Shown here: positions 63,687 to 64,000 of the stretch, piece after piece
How the letters are laid out: the number at the start of each line of letters is the position of its first letter
How positions within the stretch are numbered: position 1 is the stretch's first letter
Source: Melampsora larici-populina 98AG31
Lineage: Eukaryota; Basidiomycota; Pucciniomycetes; Pucciniales; Melampsoraceae
Length of the DNA: 64,000 nucleotides
NCBI RefSeq assembly: GCF_000204055.1
Contig: NW_006768786.1
Location: forward strand, 1,153,322 to 1,217,321
Direction: 5' to 3'
Translations under genes and position numbers: made by a program
The notes under the pieces: generated by a model
Seen by the model: the letters and a program-made list of their open reading frames with translations, nothing else
What the model was told of the DNA's origin: nothing
The model's database searches: none

Positions 63687-64000
63687 CACTACACAAAATA
63701 TAATATTTTCTGGGCAGAAAATTAAATTATTGATACACAAAAATATTGAGAGGCCAGGAGAAGGGCAAAAAATAAATAAAAATATGCATCTTGTTCCCTG
63801 CGGTGAGAGCTTCACTCTCCATATTTTTCCATATTTTTACAGTCCGTATTGATAAGTGTACTAACAATAAACCTTCATAATCATCCAATTACAACCTGTA
63901 ACAAGCACTGAAATTTGGCTCATTAGTGTTTAGAGAAACTTTTGATTTCTGAAAACACCTATAACTTTGTCAAATCTGCCTCAAAACACTCGATTTTAAG
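63687..64000. mobile_element. Left arm of a third CACTA-type element, cut by the window end
   Basis: CACTACACAAAATATAATAT starts at 63687. Landmarks follow in the same order as in CACTA element 1: AAATATGCATCTTGTTCC, AACAATAAACC, ACCTGTAACAAGC, CTGAAATTTGG, ATAACTTT. It is a diverged relative; the right end is outside the window. Confidence 0.65.

Overview
The window is eukaryotic and AT-rich. Genes have short GT-AG introns, coding islands are sparse, and transposable-element load is heavy. The gene families point to a rust fungus (Pucciniales): BED-finger hAT transposases, an alpha-type protein kinase, a probable Tet-like 2OG-Fe(II) dioxygenase, a Gypsy LTR element and a copia-like LTR derivative. 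This assignment is inference from family content; no rRNA, tRNA or barcode locus is visible.

Layout. 0-9 kb: an alpha-kinase gene (+) behind a 30-bp pyrimidine-rich minisatellite. A palindromic CACTA-type element sits exactly at its stop codon and itself contains a second CACTA-type element and a hairpin MITE. Two minus-strand multi-exon genes follow: a probable Tet-like dioxygenase and an uncharacterised protein. 9.5-10.1 kb: tandem repeats. 11.6-15.8 kb: hAT element A with an almost readable transposase. 16-21 kb: repeats and hypothetical coding remnants. 21.5-23.6 kb: a decayed Nic96/Nup93 nucleoporin gene (-). 24-30 kb: mostly unassignable AT-rich DNA with short repeats and one TIR element. 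30.2-38.8 kb: a hAT C-terminal relic, then hAT elements B and C side by side; C has lost the catalytic domain but keeps the BED finger and dimerisation domain. 38.9-41.8 kb: a copia-like LTR element (-) carrying an unknown Ser/Thr/Asn-rich gene instead of pol. 42.9-43.5 kb: an FHA-domain fragment resembling Rad53/Chk2. 44.1-45.5 kb: an interstitial telomere-like tract and a segment studded with GC-rich 15-23-bp palindromes. 46-48.4 kb: hypothetical genes. 51.8-55.2 kb: a truncated KDM3-type JmjC gene running into a broken TEL1/ATM kinase gene. 56.6-63.6 kb: a young Gypsy element with 349-bp LTRs and CCCTC target duplications. 63.7 kb-end: the left arm of another CACTA-type element.

Most non-TE genes are broken. 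Premature stops are mostly of types that C-to-T changes would produce, and the PIKK metal-binding Asp is Asn. The most distinctive signals are: three hAT elements with 7-bp rather than 8-bp target duplications; an ATAAGT...AC (AT-AC) intron at the same codon in two diverged hAT families; a copia-like half-tRNA primer site on an element lacking pol; a CACTA insertion at a stop codon; and the palindrome-studded segment. Coordinates of splice sites and lesions are read by eye and need RNA or homologue support.
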